A DNA stretch of 7,885 bases from Croceicoccus sp. (GTDB lineage Bacteria; Pseudomonadota; Alphaproteobacteria; Sphingomonadales; Sphingomonadaceae): assembly GCA_029936705.1 (NCBI GenBank), contig JAPYSD010000147.1, positions 1-7,885 of the forward strand, written 5' to 3'. How positions within the stretch are numbered: position 1 is the stretch's first letter; each line of letters opens with the position of its first letter. Below are positions 1 through 7,200 of the stretch, in pieces. The notes below the pieces were generated by a model, which worked only from the letters and a program-made list of their open reading frames with translations, had not been told where the DNA came from and searched no databases. The translations under genes were made by a program, and so were the position numbers.

Positions 1-48
1 GATGAACTGGTGTTGGCGAGATCATCCAAACTAGGTGAGTTGGGTCTT

Positions 49-66
49 TGAGCCTTTGAAGGCTCA
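49..66. repeat. Short inverted repeat (7-bp stem, 4-base loop)
   Basis: TGAGCCT (49-55) and AGGCTCA (60-66) are perfect reverse complements around a TTGA loop. The hairpin begins exactly at the TGA that closes the frame open from base 1. It could therefore be the 3' end structure of an upstream gene. Neither strand shows a run of T after the stem, so a standard intrinsic terminator is not supported. Confidence 0.4.
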
Positions 67-214
67 CAGGTACCAGCGCAGCGTGATCGTGCCACATAGC
101 GAAAATAAAAGGATAATTCTAATAGACCAAAATCATAAGCGCATTGCTTAAGTCGCTTTCAACCCTGCAACATTCTTGTTTTAGTTAAAAATGTTAAGCT
201 TGAGTCTATCTCTT

Positions 215-236
215 AAAATCTACTAGTAGTAATTTT
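215..236. promoter_or_regulatory. Candidate operator palindrome upstream of the lipoprotein operon
   Basis: Bases 220-229 read CTACTAGTAG, a perfect 10-base palindrome. It is flanked by AAAAT (215-219) and, two bases off register, ATTTT (232-236), giving a loose dyad of about 22 bases. It covers the place where a -35 element would sit for the -10 at 250-255. A dyad there would suit a dimeric transcription factor. No regulator gene is present in the window, and palindromes this short also arise by chance. Confidence 0.3.
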
Positions 237-246
237 GGTATGTAGC

Positions 247-255
247 TGCTATTAT
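247..255 (+). promoter_or_regulatory. Candidate extended -10 promoter
   Basis: TGCTATTAT combines the TGn extension with TATTAT, one mismatch from the sigma-70 TATAAT consensus. The expected transcription start near 262 would leave a leader of about 38 bases before the ATG at 300. The matching -35 position (about 227-232) is a poor fit to TTGACA, which is tolerated by extended -10 promoters. This is read by eye. Confidence 0.35.
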
Positions 256-299
256 TGCCCTATGCGAATAGTCCAATTTAGGACCAAAAGGGGGCAGTG

Positions 300-911
300 A
301 TGCGCCTTATCTTGCTTATAACCGCGGGGGTTGTTTTATCTGCGCCTGGATGCTCGGATAGTTCCAATAACTCTGCAGATCCGATCATTAAAGCACCGGA
401 CGAGCCGTCTCCTAGCCCTACGCCAACTCCGCATGCTCCGACTGAGACTACTGCTGAGGCAACTATCGGGCCTGCAGGCGGCGCCCTTTCGCTGAAAGAT
501 ATGATCGAAGTAGATATTCCGAGAGGAGTGCTCAGTGAACCTACTTTGGTTCACTTGGAGCTTATGGATACGCCGGACGATGAGGACCTCGAAGCGAACC
601 TCGACCTCTTGGGGGTTAAGAGGATGGAAGACACTTCATTTCGACTAACCTTCGGCAGTTTTGCGCCTGCTGCTGGAACATCGGTAAAAATCTATGCAAG
701 TGATTCCAATTCCAACGACCCTATAGGTGTACTTGCTCTATTTGAGAACGAAGCAGAGGAAGAAGGCCCGTATCCAACTTGGGAATTGGTGGATAGTGCA
801 TACCTTCAGGATGATGGCGTTATCACGTTTAACGCCGTAGAAAGTTCATTCTCTAGCGTCGATAGTTCAGGTCGACATTATTCAGATTTCATTTTGGTAG
901 AATCTGAATAA
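300..911 (+). CDS. Putative lipoprotein with ZU5-like domain
   Basis: A 203-residue exported protein, probably a membrane-anchored lipoprotein. I chose the ATG at 300 rather than the GTG at 297 because the purine-rich AAGGGGG (288-294) is then about 5 bases upstream instead of 2. Residues 3-16 are hydrophobic and end in LSAPGC, with Cys18 as the likely lipidated residue. The box is imperfect because position -3 is Ala rather than Leu. Residues 33-50 are a Pro/Ser/Thr-rich tether with SPSPTPTP. From residue 54 the pattern TIGPAGGALSL, then VDIPRGVLSEPT, matches the start of ZU5-like beta-sandwich domains found in bacterial surface lipoproteins. The rest is acidic, with no catalytic motif that I recognise. 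It stops 11 bases before the M23 peptidase start, so the two are almost certainly co-transcribed. Its exact role, perhaps adhesion, scaffolding or a partner of the peptidase, is unknown. A plain secreted protein is the alternative if Cys18 is not lipidated. Confidence 0.8.
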   Translation: MRLILLITAGVVLSAPGCSDSSNNSADPIIKAPDEPSPSPTPTPHAPTETTAEATIGPAGGALSLKDMIEVDIPRGVLSEPTLVHLELMDTPDDEDLEANLDLLGVKRMEDTSFRLTFGSFAPAAGTSVKIYASDSNSNDPIGVLALFENEAEEEGPYPTWELVDSAYLQDDGVITFNAVESSFSSVDSSGRHYSDFILVESE

Positions 912-916
912 GGAGG
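911..916 (+). promoter_or_regulatory. Strong Shine-Dalgarno site deciding a GTG start
   Basis: AGGAGG sits 6 bases before the GTG at 923-925, and its first A is also the last base of the TAA stop of the lipoprotein gene. This near-consensus site is the main reason for accepting the GTG start and implies coupled translation of the two genes. Confidence 0.75.
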
Positions 917-922
917 TTTGAG

Positions 923-1834
923 GTGAATCGTTTTGCCATCACAGCCGCAAGCTTCGCTATTGCCGCTTCCGGTTCAGCCATCCTGTTATCTCCAGATCAA
1001 GCACCCGCAAATGCGCAAGCGACAAATCAATGTCAGGCGGCCAGATTAATATGTCCGGTAGCCGGCGGTTGCACTGTGAACAGTCAGTACCAAAAAAATC
1101 GCAAACATCCAGTTACGGGAGTAGTAAGAAATCATTGGGGAGTTGATTATGCAGCATCAAATGGAACAGTCATAATAGCGGCTTCTGAGGGGGTCGTAAG
1201 TCGATCATACCTTAGCAGTACGTTAGGAAACGCGATAATTTTGCGTCACGGTGATGGATCGTCGACACTCTATGCACATCTTCTTGAGCGTCAGGCAGCA
1301 GAAGGATCGATGGTAGATGCAGGGCAGCAGATCGGATTGGCCGATAGCACAGGCTTGTCTAGCGGCCCTCACCTTCACTTTGAGTACGTCCCGAGTGGGC
1401 AAATATTTTCTAATCGCCGAATTGATCCCCATCCTTGCGTGGATCCGGCACCAACGAACTCGGGAAACTTTGTCGGAACATACATTCTAGAAGACTTCGG
1501 CGATATAACGCTTAGAAGCGGCAGTCGCGAAAACTGTTACCCGGAGGATTATCTAGGAGAAACCATCGAGGTTCGGAAAGTTGGTTCAGATGGATATGAA
1601 ACCTATACCGTCGATGATGATGGTCCATGGCGAGTGCCGTTACAGGTAGTAGAAAATGGCAATGCCTTAAGGGGAACGGATATTCGAAGTACAACAGACG
1701 GTGGCCAAAAAACCGAAGCCAATATCACTGTGGATGTCGCTTCGACAGGAAGGCTTCTATTGACCTACGACTTTATATTCAGTAGCGAATATGGTGCTTG
1801 CAGCGGTATTCAGGAAATCGAAGCCTTTAAGTGA
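923..1834 (+). CDS. Secreted M23-family zinc metallopeptidase with unknown C-terminal domain
   Basis: A 303-residue exported peptidase of the lysostaphin/LytM (M23) family, whose members cut peptide cross-bridges in peptidoglycan. Residues 1-31 form a Sec signal peptide ending in ANA before Gln32. The M23 domain spans about residues 50-165. It has His71 and Asp75 in HWGVD, His119 in YAHL, and GPHLHFEY with His150 and His152. H71, D75 and H152 are the expected zinc ligands and H119/H150 the catalytic histidines, so the site looks intact and probably active. Residues from about 176 to 303 form an extra domain that I do not recognise. Six cysteines remain after cleavage (37, 45, 50, 172, 205, 293), which fits disulfides in the periplasm. 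The GTG start follows a strong AGGAGG. The gene lies directly behind the lipoprotein gene and its codon use resembles that gene, not the G+C-rich genes opposite. Substrate specificity (wall remodelling, competitor lysis or conjugation-related wall opening) cannot be read from the sequence. Confidence 0.9.
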   Translation: MNRFAITAASFAIAASGSAILLSPDQAPANAQATNQCQAARLICPVAGGCTVNSQYQKNRKHPVTGVVRNHWGVDYAASNGTVIIAASEGVVSRSYLSSTLGNAIILRHGDGSSTLYAHLLERQAAEGSMVDAGQQIGLADSTGLSSGPHLHFEYVPSGQIFSNRRIDPHPCVDPAPTNSGNFVGTYILEDFGDITLRSGSRENCYPEDYLGETIEVRKVGSDGYETYTVDDDGPWRVPLQVVENGNALRGTDIRSTTDGGQKTEANITVDVASTGRLLLTYDFIFSSEYGACSGIQEIEAFK

Positions 1835-1886
1835 TCCATAATCGTTCGCGGTGAATAATTTAGATTTAGAAAGTTGTCCCTCAGAA

Positions 1887-1926
1887 GGAAAAGATCAGAG
1901 ACGGCTGATCGCCCCTGATCTTCTCT
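1887..1926. terminator. Candidate bidirectional terminator between convergent operons
   Basis: AAGATCAG (1891-1898) pairs perfectly with CTGATCTT (1915-1922). Three weaker outer pairs follow after one mismatch, and an inner GGC/GCC stem lies at 1903-1905 and 1911-1913. The hairpin lies between the + strand peptidase (stop at 1834) and the - strand operon (last stop at 1938). Read on the - strand it is followed by TTTTCCTTCT, a modest U-tract. On the + strand only a CT-rich tail follows, so termination there is less certain. Confidence 0.5.
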
Positions 1927-1937
1927 CGGACTGTTTC

Positions 1938-2234
1938 TTAAGCCGGTAGGCTCAAATCATCCTGGACAGTCTCGATGGATACGGTTGGCGGACAAGTGTT
2001 TTCACCTTCCACACCGACGATCCAGACGGGTAGTGGAACCTCGATACCGGCCACGACCGCGCGCACCATGCCAGGGTCTTCCATCGCTTCATCATCGTAG
2101 TAGATGGCGTGGTCGGGATGGCCGCGATAGTCGGTCTCGGCCCACACGGTGTCCTCGTCCATCCATTCTTCTTCGGGACGGGTTTCGGCCGTGACGGATC
2201 CGTTCCGATCAATCTTGATGGCGGTCAGGCTCAC
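1938..2234 (-). CDS. Hypothetical acidic small protein
   Basis: A 98-residue protein of no family that I recognise. I place the start at the GTG at 2232-2234, not at the in-frame ATG at 2255, because AAAGGAG (2241-2247) lies exactly 6 bases upstream and would be inside the longer version. Counting by eye gives 22 Asp/Glu against 5 Lys/Arg, with the acidic residues concentrated in the first half (PEEEWMDEDTVW, then YYDDEAMEDP). The second half is more hydrophobic (VVAGIEVPLPVWIVGVEG) and could be a small beta-rich core. There is no signal peptide or membrane helix. It is the last gene of the four-gene - strand operon, and its GTG overlaps the TGA of the preceding gene. Such charge is compatible with a DNA-mimic or a protein-binding regulator, but also with an ordinary cytoplasmic accessory protein. 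No function is claimed. Confidence 0.7.
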   Translation of the reverse strand: MSLTAIKIDRNGSVTAETRPEEEWMDEDTVWAETDYRGHPDHAIYYDDEAMEDPGMVRAVVAGIEVPLPVWIVGVEGENTCPPTVSIETVQDDLSLPA

Positions 2235-2247
2235 ACATATCTCCTTT
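2231..2247 (-). promoter_or_regulatory. Stop/start overlap (GTGA) with internal ribosome binding site
   Basis: The TGA of the 119-residue protein (2231-2233) and the GTG of the acidic protein (2232-2234) overlap in the tetranucleotide GTGA. The Shine-Dalgarno AAAGGAG at 2241-2247 lies inside the upstream gene. This is the usual arrangement for translational coupling and suggests that the two small proteins are made in linked amounts. Confidence 0.75.
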
Positions 2248-2590
2248 CGAGGCATTCAATCTCGTCGATCGCCTGATCGACATTGTCGTTGGTAGGGGCG
2301 TTCATATAGACGCACTGGAACCCTTCAAGCAGGCTCGAGCCTCGATTGCGTTCATGAACGAGTAGACGCTGCTGCCCAAGAAGGGACTTGAGCGTCGAAC
2401 GGGCATAGTCGGGGCCCTCGCCAGCTGTCAGGTCACCGAACACCGGATCAACAGGTTCGTTGATGTAAGGCCGGTCGGTAGGCAGGGCGATGAGCATCTG
2501 GTAGCGCCGACCGTCCTGGTCGACGACGACGCGCCACGGGTGTTCGCGCCCCTCGAGGTCAAGGCGCTTGGCAATGCCGATCTTGATCAT
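2231..2590 (-). CDS. Hypothetical protein, 119 residues
   Basis: A small cytoplasmic-looking protein that I cannot assign to a family. It begins MIKIGIAKRL, and the segment HPWRVVVDQDGRRYQMLIAL looks like two beta strands joined by a turn. The middle (residues 55-85) is helical and basic, and the end (NVDQAIDEIECLERRYV) looks like an amphipathic helix. There is no signal peptide, membrane segment, zinc-binding motif or recognisable catalytic motif. The ATG at 2588-2590 is 3 bases after the helicase stop, with only a weak GGGG stretch upstream, so its translation probably depends on ribosomes finishing the helicase gene. Its stop overlaps the start of the acidic protein. The position suggests a helicase partner or modulator, which is inference from gene order alone. 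Confidence 0.7.
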   Translation of the reverse strand: MIKIGIAKRLDLEGREHPWRVVVDQDGRRYQMLIALPTDRPYINEPVDPVFGDLTAGEGPDYARSTLKSLLGQQRLLVHERNRGSSLLEGFQCVYMNAPTNDNVDQAIDEIECLERRYV

Positions 2591-2593
2591 GGG

Positions 2594-4162
2594 TCACATA
2601 CCCCGGCTGGCGTTCATCTGCATCGCCTGCTGCTGGGCAGCGAGGTTGGCAGAGAGCAGTTCGATGTTCTTCTGGACGGAGGGGCCGTTGCGCTTCCAAT
2701 CGGCCTCGATGACGGCATCGATGCCGCCTTTCGAGCTCATGATGCGCGCAAGCGAGCGCTCGGAGCCGCGAATGGCCTCAGTGCTCCATTCGATGAAGGC
2801 CTCCCTGCTCGGCTGGCCGCGGCGCTGCCCGTCGATCTCGAGGAGATTGAGACGGGCGCCCTTGCGGTCCGTCGAGCTGGCCATGGCGATGTAACCGTTG
2901 GGACTTGGAAGCGCGTAGACCACTCGGTCGCCGATCGGCGCTGCATAGGCCTTGGTGCCCTCGATCGGCTTCCAGATGGCGCGGGCCTTCTCGGATTCAG
3001 GCGCGATTTCGGGAGCCATCGACTTACCATCGATAGCCTTGCGCAGGTTGTTAGCCGCCGCCTGGGCGGTGATCTCGCCATGCATGAGCGTCGAGGCGCC
3101 CATGTCGAGCAGCAGGGCCTTCTCGGCCTTCTGCTCGCCGTAGGATCGCGAGCCGCGGCCGATGATCTGCTTGTATTCGCGAAGGCTGGTCGTCTTCTTG
3201 CCAAGGAACAGGCCCTTTGCATCGACGTCGAAACCTTCGGAGATCATGTCGACGGACGCGATGCCCTTGAGCTTGCCGGTCTCGAAGTTCTCGAGAATAT
3301 CGGCATTGGCATTCTTGCCCTTGCCCGAGTGCAGCGTTTCGATCTCGATCCCGAATTCGCGGACTTCCTTGGCGAAAGCCTCGGCTTCCTTGACGGTGTC
3401 AAAGAAGGAGAGCGTCGGCACCTGGTCGAAGTTCTTGGCATAGTGCCAGGCCATCGTCTCGTCCCAATTCTCTGGGAGATTGCGGCCGATCTCTGCGCCG
3501 ATGCCGTCGATGTCCGCACCCTTGTTCCTGCCGCGATGCTCCTGGACGATGTCGGCGACCGTCTTGTTGTTCGCGAGCATTTCGGGCGGGGTCGCCGTGC
3601 GCGGAAGGTCGATGAGCCGGGCATTGAGGGCTTCTTCGAAGCTGATCGAATGCACGTCGGCTTTAGCCAGATCGTCGATCAGCTTCGAGCGGTCATCAGG
3701 CAGGGTCGCGGAAACAGCGACGATGGAGATGTTCGGATTGGCCTTCTTCAGCGCGGCGATCATATTCTCGTAATCGGAGTTGCCCTTCATCGCGTGATGG
3801 CCCTCGTCGACCACTGCGCGGTCATAAGCCTCGATCTTGTCGAGGTTGGCATTGGCGGTCTGGATCGTGGTCGATACGACCTGCCCTGACTGGTCGAGTT
3901 TGCCATCGATCCCAAGGCTGGTCACCATGTCGGCACCGGTCCATCGCTCGACGTTCTTGAGCGCCTGCTTGGCAAGGTTCTGGCGGTGGCTGAGAATGAT
4001 GGTCCTCTCGCCGCGCAGATACCCGTTTTCGGCGACCCGCGAGAACATGCGGCTCTTGCCGGCGCCAGTAGGCGCGTCGATCATCGCGTTGCGGCCCTCG
4101 GCCAGGCTCTTTTCTGCACCGAGGATAACGCGTTCTTGTAGTCTCGTTGCTTCGGTCGTCAT
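2594..4162 (-). CDS. DEAD/DEAH-type SF2 helicase, SSL2/RadD-like
   Basis: A 522-residue ATP-dependent nucleic acid helicase or translocase. Domain 1 holds Walker A APTGAGKS (residues 30-37), the strand IILSHRQNL (motif Ia region), Walker B box VVDEGHH with D119-E120-G121-H122, and motif III SAT (151-153). Domain 2 holds TLHSGKGK (about 277-284), ISEGFDV (307-313) and motif VI QIIGRGSR (332-339) with both arginines. All motor motifs are present, so it should be an active ATPase. The arrangement resembles SSL2/RadD-type SF2 enzymes, with DEGH replacing DEAH. The C-terminal 160 residues do not match a domain I know and end in a Gln/Met-rich tail. I chose the ATG at 4160-4162, preceded by GGGA, over an in-frame TTG at 4240 that would add 26 residues across two hairpins. 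The gene follows the SBNO ATPase by 102 bases and precedes the next gene by 3. DNA versus RNA substrate is not determinable here. Confidence 0.88.
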   Translation of the reverse strand: MTTEATRLQERVILGAEKSLAEGRNAMIDAPTGAGKSRMFSRVAENGYLRGERTIILSHRQNLAKQALKNVERWTGADMVTSLGIDGKLDQSGQVVSTTIQTANANLDKIEAYDRAVVDEGHHAMKGNSDYENMIAALKKANPNISIVAVSATLPDDRSKLIDDLAKADVHSISFEEALNARLIDLPRTATPPEMLANNKTVADIVQEHRGRNKGADIDGIGAEIGRNLPENWDETMAWHYAKNFDQVPTLSFFDTVKEAEAFAKEVREFGIEIETLHSGKGKNANADILENFETGKLKGIASVDMISEGFDVDAKGLFLGKKTTSLREYKQIIGRGSRSYGEQKAEKALLLDMGASTLMHGEITAQAAANNLRKAIDGKSMAPEIAPESEKARAIWKPIEGTKAYAAPIGDRVVYALPSPNGYIAMASSTDRKGARLNLLEIDGQRRGQPSREAFIEWSTEAIRGSERSLARIMSSKGGIDAVIEADWKRNGPSVQKNIELLSANLAAQQQAMQMNASRGM

Positions 4163-4183
4163 CGCTTCCCGTTTCCCTGTCTG

Positions 4184-4199
4184 GCGAGAATGCACTCGC
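4184..4199. repeat. Small hairpin in the gap between the two helicase genes (first of two)
   Basis: GCGAG (4184-4188) and CTCGC (4195-4199) pair perfectly around a 6-base loop AATGCA. It directly abuts the larger hairpin at 4200-4227 and sits 22 bases upstream of the helicase ATG. It could affect ribosome access to, or transcript stability of, the helicase part of the operon. Confidence 0.45.
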
Positions 4200-4227
4200 G
4201 CGTGCTGGGATATTGTCCCATGCACGC
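4200..4227. repeat. Larger hairpin in the gap between the two helicase genes
   Basis: GCGTGCTGGGA (4200-4210) pairs with TCCCA plus GCACGC (4216-4227), with one bulged T at 4221 and a five-base loop TATTG. That gives 11 base pairs. No T-run follows in the transcription direction (-), so an intrinsic terminator is unlikely. An RNA-processing site, an attenuator-like structure or a protein-binding dyad are all possible. Confidence 0.5.
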
Positions 4228-4264
4228 CGAGCGGCTTCAAGCGGTTTTAGGATGAGAAAGCCGA

Positions 4265-7200
4265 TTAAGCAGCTTTCTGGATGGGCTGGCTATTTGCGAC
4301 GACGCCTTCGAGCGACAGATCGGTGCCGATGGCCAGCTTCTGGATCGCCTCGATCGCCTCGCCCTTGGGAATCTCGAACTCCATGCCGAGCGGCGTATTG
4401 ATCGAAACGACGCCGAGCCTCGTCAGCATGCCGCGGGTCGAACCGGTCTGTTCCTCGAAAGGAACGTTGAGCCGGTAATCGTTGGCACCCTGAGGCAGAT
4501 CGACCGACCAGCCGTTGTCGAAGCTGATCGCCGCGCCAAGATCGACCTTCGAGAGCATCCTGGCGATCTGCGTTGGCTTGAAGTTCGACTGCATACCCAG
4601 CGCCTGCAGGGTATTGCGGATGTCGTTCTTCGAGATCACGCGGCCCACGATGATCATGCCATCGTCGGTCTTGCAGCGATTGAGGCCGATGGCGCCTTCG
4701 GGCATCTTGTCCCAGTTGTAGAGCAGAGAGCCGGAGAGCATGTGGATCTCCGAATACTCCTGCAGGTCGAGACCTTCGACCTCGAGGTTCCAGTAGCGCT
4801 CGGCCTCGGCGAGATCGCCCATCACCTTCCAGGGCTCGGAGCGAATAGCTTCGATGGTGCGGGTTTTCGTACCGCCCGGGGTCGTGAGGTCCACAAAGCG
4901 GCTTTCGGCGCTTTGCGTGATGCCAAGAGCGATCCTGCCATTCACCTTATGGCGCATGAACACCGCGCGCATGCTCTTTTTGGTGCTTGCGCGTGCGTAC
5001 ATCGAAGCGGCCTGCGAGAACGGCGTCTTGTCGATCTGCTCGTGCCGGCGCAGGCGGTAGTAACGGGTCGTGGAGCCGTTGACATTCTCGATCAGGTTCT
5101 CGTCGACAAGCTCGATCGAATTGCCGCGAATGGTCTCGAGGCCCTGGTTGTAGCTGCCGGAGCGGATCGCGCGGGCAATGGCTTCCTCGGTGCGTTCGCG
5201 CAGCTCGTTCATAACCTGCTTCTGGAGGCCCGTGGTGAGCGTCGCGAGACGGCTCAGCGCGATATCGAACTTGTCGATTTCCCGGGAATCCATATCGGCG
5301 CACAGGTCCGAATATTCCATGCCCTCGATTTCGCCCATCTGGAGCGCGGCAATGAACATCTGCCAGCCTTCGGCCGCATAGCGGCTGTGGAGCGGGATGC
5401 GCTGCTCGAAGATCGCGTTGCTCGTCGCGTGCTGGTGACCGCGGCTCAGCGCCCCGAGCTTGGCGATCTTGGCCAGCGTTCGGCTCGCGAAGATCTCTTG
5501 TGCGGGAATGTCGTTCCTGATCAGCTTGACGATCGGCGGGATGACCTGGCCGGAGCGATGCGTGCGGCCAATGCCCTGCACGGCGCTTTCGGCGCGGCGC
5601 CCGAGTTCCAGCAGGTAGTGGGTGCGGCGGCTCTTGTTCCGCACGTCCTTCGCTGCGTGATAGGAAAGTCCGGTACCGCCAGCACCCAGCGAGAAGACGA
5701 GGATCGACTTGCGGCCTTCCTGGAAAGCCGCGACATCAGCGGTTGCTGCGCCTGCCGAGCGATCCTCGGCGATCCATCCTTCGTGTACGCCTGCACGAAT
5801 TTTCGGAAGCAGCCGGACAGAGCGGCCGGTCATCTCAGCGACCTGGTCGGCACCGAACTCGAGGTAGAGACGGTCAAGCACATCGAGCTCGGTCTTCATT
5901 TCGTCGGCGAGTTCGAGAGCCTGATCGCGCAAGGCAACCGCGGAAGCGACTTCGATCGGGTTGCCGTTGGCATCGAGGAGGGGAACCCATTTGTCCTCAT
6001 CCTCATCCTTTACCATCTTGTGGACCGGGAATTCTGCGAAGATGCGGTCTTTGAAGCGATCGTCGCGGTATTCCTGGCACGAGATCTCGGTCCGACCCTT
6101 GAGAGACCGGATGAGGCGGGCCTCGCCGGTCTTGGCGATCTGAATGACCGGCGAATAGCCCTTAGCAAGGTCCTCGTGGATCTGCGTGATGAGCGGATCG
6201 ACATTGAAGTTCGTCATCAGCTGCTCGATCGTCTCGCGCTGATACGTCGTTTCGCTGTTGAAGCCGCGGGCCTTCTTGTCGTGGCCGGTGCAGTGCGTCC
6301 AGGCTTGCTTGCTCAGCTTGTTGTACTTCTTGTAGGCGTTGACCGTCGTGTCGAATGTCACGCGCTGCTTCGGAGTGAGATAGTATTCGATCTCGTCATA
6401 TTCGACGCCGTCGAACGAGAGCGTACGCGAGCAGTACCGGCCAGCCGCCTTGAGATCGATGCAGATCTGTTCAAGGGCTGCTTCGTCGAGGGAGATCATC
6501 TCGTCGGTAAAGTGAGCCTGGCTGTCGAAAGGAGCATTTTCGCCCCAAAGGCCCAAGCGAGGCGCGTAGCCAAGGTTGTAGACGTCGGTCGCCATGGTCG
6601 CCGAGGCATAGATGACGCCGCCGCGCGGCAGTGCTTCCTGCAGTTCGACGCCGCGCATGCCCTGCTGGCTCTGGTTGCGGCGGCCGGCGCCCTCGTCGTG
6701 CTTGTCCTCTACGGCGTTGCGCATGTTGTGAGCCTCGTCGAAGACGATGATGCCCTCGAAGACGTCGTCCTCATTGGCCCAGTCGAGCAGACCCTGATAG
6801 CGGCGATTATCGCGAATGAGTGCGTAGGTCGTCACGATGACGCCGTCGCGGCTCGGCAGCGGTTCGCGGGCGCTACGGGTACCCTGGAACATGATCTTGC
6901 TGGGATCTCCGCCGATCATGTTCCAGGCTTCCATGATGTGATCGACGTGCTTGGAGCGCTCGACGACGATGATGTGGCGGCGCTTCCCGCGAAGCCACTG
7001 GTCCATGATGACCGCGCAGAATTCGTTCGTCTTGCCGACACCGGTGCCGTCGCCGATGATGAAGCCGCCCTTCATGACGGAGCCGCCCGGGCCCATCGGG
7101 GAGCCTGGCAGGAACTCGGTTACGGCCTGAAGCGCATAGACCACCGTCTCGTACTGGGCGTCAGAAATGAAGCCGCGCTCGATGGCTACCGTCGGAAGGA

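Larger units (their letters stand above)
1..296. other. AT-rich leader region without a recognisable gene
   Basis: No gene is supported here. The + strand frame beginning at base 1 stays open for 16 codons and stops with TGA at 49-51, so the extreme C-terminus of an upstream gene is possible but cannot be shown. Bases 100-260 are markedly AT-rich compared with everything to the right of 1940. The stretch contains a small hairpin at 49-66, a palindrome at 220-229 and an extended -10 element at 247-255. The last two probably serve the lipoprotein and peptidase pair that starts at 300. Confidence 0.6.

Noticed and set aside
1..51. C-terminal end of an upstream + strand gene closing at TGA 49-51
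   Set aside because: Only 16 codons are visible and the peptide has no recognisable feature. It is possible but not supportable as a gene call.
2235..2255. ATG at 2255 as the start of the acidic protein
   Set aside because: It would put the strong AAAGGAG inside the coding region and lengthen the overlap with the upstream gene. The GTG at 2234 has ideal spacing and a GTGA overlap.
2540..3889. A 449-codon open frame on the + strand opposite the SSL2-like helicase
   Set aside because: It is antisense to an intact helicase, with no motif, no Shine-Dalgarno, and a composition typical of a shadow frame in G+C-rich DNA.
4163..4240. Longer N-terminus for the SSL2-like helicase, starting at a TTG at 4240
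   Set aside because: TTG is a weak start, no ribosome binding site precedes it, the added 26 residues do not resemble the family, and the segment is occupied by two hairpins. The ATG at 4162 with GGGA upstream is better.
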